From an uncultured Azospirillum sp. (lineage in GTDB: Bacteria > Pseudomonadota > Alphaproteobacteria > RF32 > CAG-239): a DNA stretch of 7,778 nucleotides. The position numbers and the translations under genes are program-made. Positions 7,140 through 7,778 of the stretch are shown piece after piece (position 1 is the stretch's first letter; every line of letters starts with the position of its first letter). The stretch covers positions 1-7,778 of the forward strand of contig CABUAP010000056.1 of NCBI GenBank assembly GCA_902489675.1. Direction: 5' to 3'. A model generated the notes under the pieces. It was not told where the DNA came from, searched no databases, and saw only the letters and a program-made list of their open reading frames with translations.

Positions 7140-7778
7140 ATGCCAATACTCGATTTTGACAGTCAGGTCTTTTTAGCGCCGATGGCCGGTATTACAGACC
7201 GGCCGTTTCGGATGCTGGCTGCTTCTTTCGGCGGCGGCAATATCGTTTCCGAAATGGTCGCGGTCAATGCTTTGGAACGCAAAAACCCAAAAACCAGCCG
7301 GATCGCCGATGTGCGGGATGAACCTTATCCGGTAGTGGTGCAACTGGTCGGCGGAGAGCCGCAGCTGTTTGCCGAAGCCGCCAAATTGGCGGCGGATTTG
7401 GGAGCCCGCAGTTTGGATATTAATATGGGTTGCCCGGTCAAAAAAATTGTTAACAACAATTCCGGCTCGGCACTGATGCGGGATCCGCTGCTGGCGGCCA
7501 AAATTATCGAAACCACTGTTGCCGCTTCACCGCTCAAAGTCAGCGTCAAGTTTCGCAAAGGCTGGGATCATGAACATATTAATGCCGTAGCGTTTGCCCG
7601 TATGTGTGAGGAAAGCGGCGCCGCTTATGTGACTGTTCACGGCCGTACCCGCAGCGATTTTTATGCCGGCGAGGCGGATTGGGACATTATTGCCGAAGTC
7701 AAAAACGCGGTAAAAATCCCGGTAGTGGCCAACGGTGATGTGGTTGATACGGCATCGGCCGAAAAAATTTTGCGTCAT
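7140..7778 (+). CDS. dusB: tRNA-dihydrouridine synthase DusB (NifR3 family), 3'-truncated
   Basis: FMN enzyme that reduces specific uridines in tRNA (U17 in E. coli DusB) to dihydrouridine with NADPH; cytoplasmic. The first 213 residues, of a usual 320-340, lie in the window and the frame is still open at the edge. The TIM-barrel domain shows the FMN-binding LAPMAGITDRPFR (12-24), SEMV (37-40), VQLVGGEP (67-74), the catalytic-cysteine loop DINMGCPVKKI with C98, GSALM (109-113), VKFRKGW (136-142), TVHGRTR (165-171) and VANGDV (196-201). The ATG at 7140 is the only reasonable start. An in-frame TGA lies five codons upstream, and the next ATG falls inside the FMN motif. The start follows the previous stop by four bases without a clear Shine-Dalgarno, which suggests translational coupling with the coiled-coil gene. 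In many alphaproteobacteria this gene (nifR3) precedes ntrBC, so ntrB may lie beyond the edge. Confidence 0.94.
   Translation, partial: MPILDFDSQVFLAPMAGITDRPFRMLAASFGGGNIVSEMVAVNALERKNPKTSRIADVRDEPYPVVVQLVGGEPQLFAEAAKLAADLGARSLDINMGCPVKKIVNNNSGSALMRDPLLAAKIIETTVAASPLKVSVKFRKGWDHEHINAVAFARMCEESGAAYVTVHGRTRSDFYAGEADWDIIAEVKNAVKIPVVANGDVVDTASAEKILRH

Overview
The window holds five protein-coding genes and little spare DNA. It reads as a chromosomal segment of an anaerobic or microaerobic bacterium. An alphaproteobacterium is the most likely source, possibly one of the uncultured, gut-type Rhodospirillales-like lineages. That placement is an inference. It rests on the style of the large coiled-coil membrane protein, whose N-terminal two-helix anchor and C-terminal cap resemble alphaproteobacterial proteins I remember, and on base composition near half GC. 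Anaerobic life is supported directly by a flavodiiron protein and by HydE, an [FeFe]-hydrogenase maturase. No RNA gene, mobile element, CRISPR array or integration scar was seen.

Layout. Bases 1-1158 (+) are the 5'-truncated flavodiiron protein (FprA family), with all diiron ligands and an FMN domain. It converges on hydE (1259-2290, -), and the two share a near-perfect hairpin at 1169-1213 that can terminate from both sides. hydE is divergent from a 177-residue membrane protein of unknown function (2431-2964, +) across an AT-rich 140-base gap. A second hairpin terminator (3011-3046) closes that gene. A 1339-residue membrane-anchored, proline-poor coiled-coil protein (3116-7135, +) follows. 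Four bases after its stop begins dusB (7140 to the window end, +), a tRNA-dihydrouridine synthase cut by the right edge.

How they may work together. The flavodiiron protein reduces O2 (or NO) and could protect the oxygen-sensitive hydrogenase that HydE helps to build. The hydrogenase itself, HydF and HydG are not in the window. The membrane protein next to hydE has three cysteines, all predicted on the periplasmic side, so a redox or metal role is possible but unproven. The giant coiled-coil protein is the most unusual object here. Its architecture (two N-terminal membrane helices, a very long cytoplasmic rod, a small folded C-terminal cap) recalls alphaproteobacterial polarity factors such as TipN, though no homology can be shown from the sequence alone.
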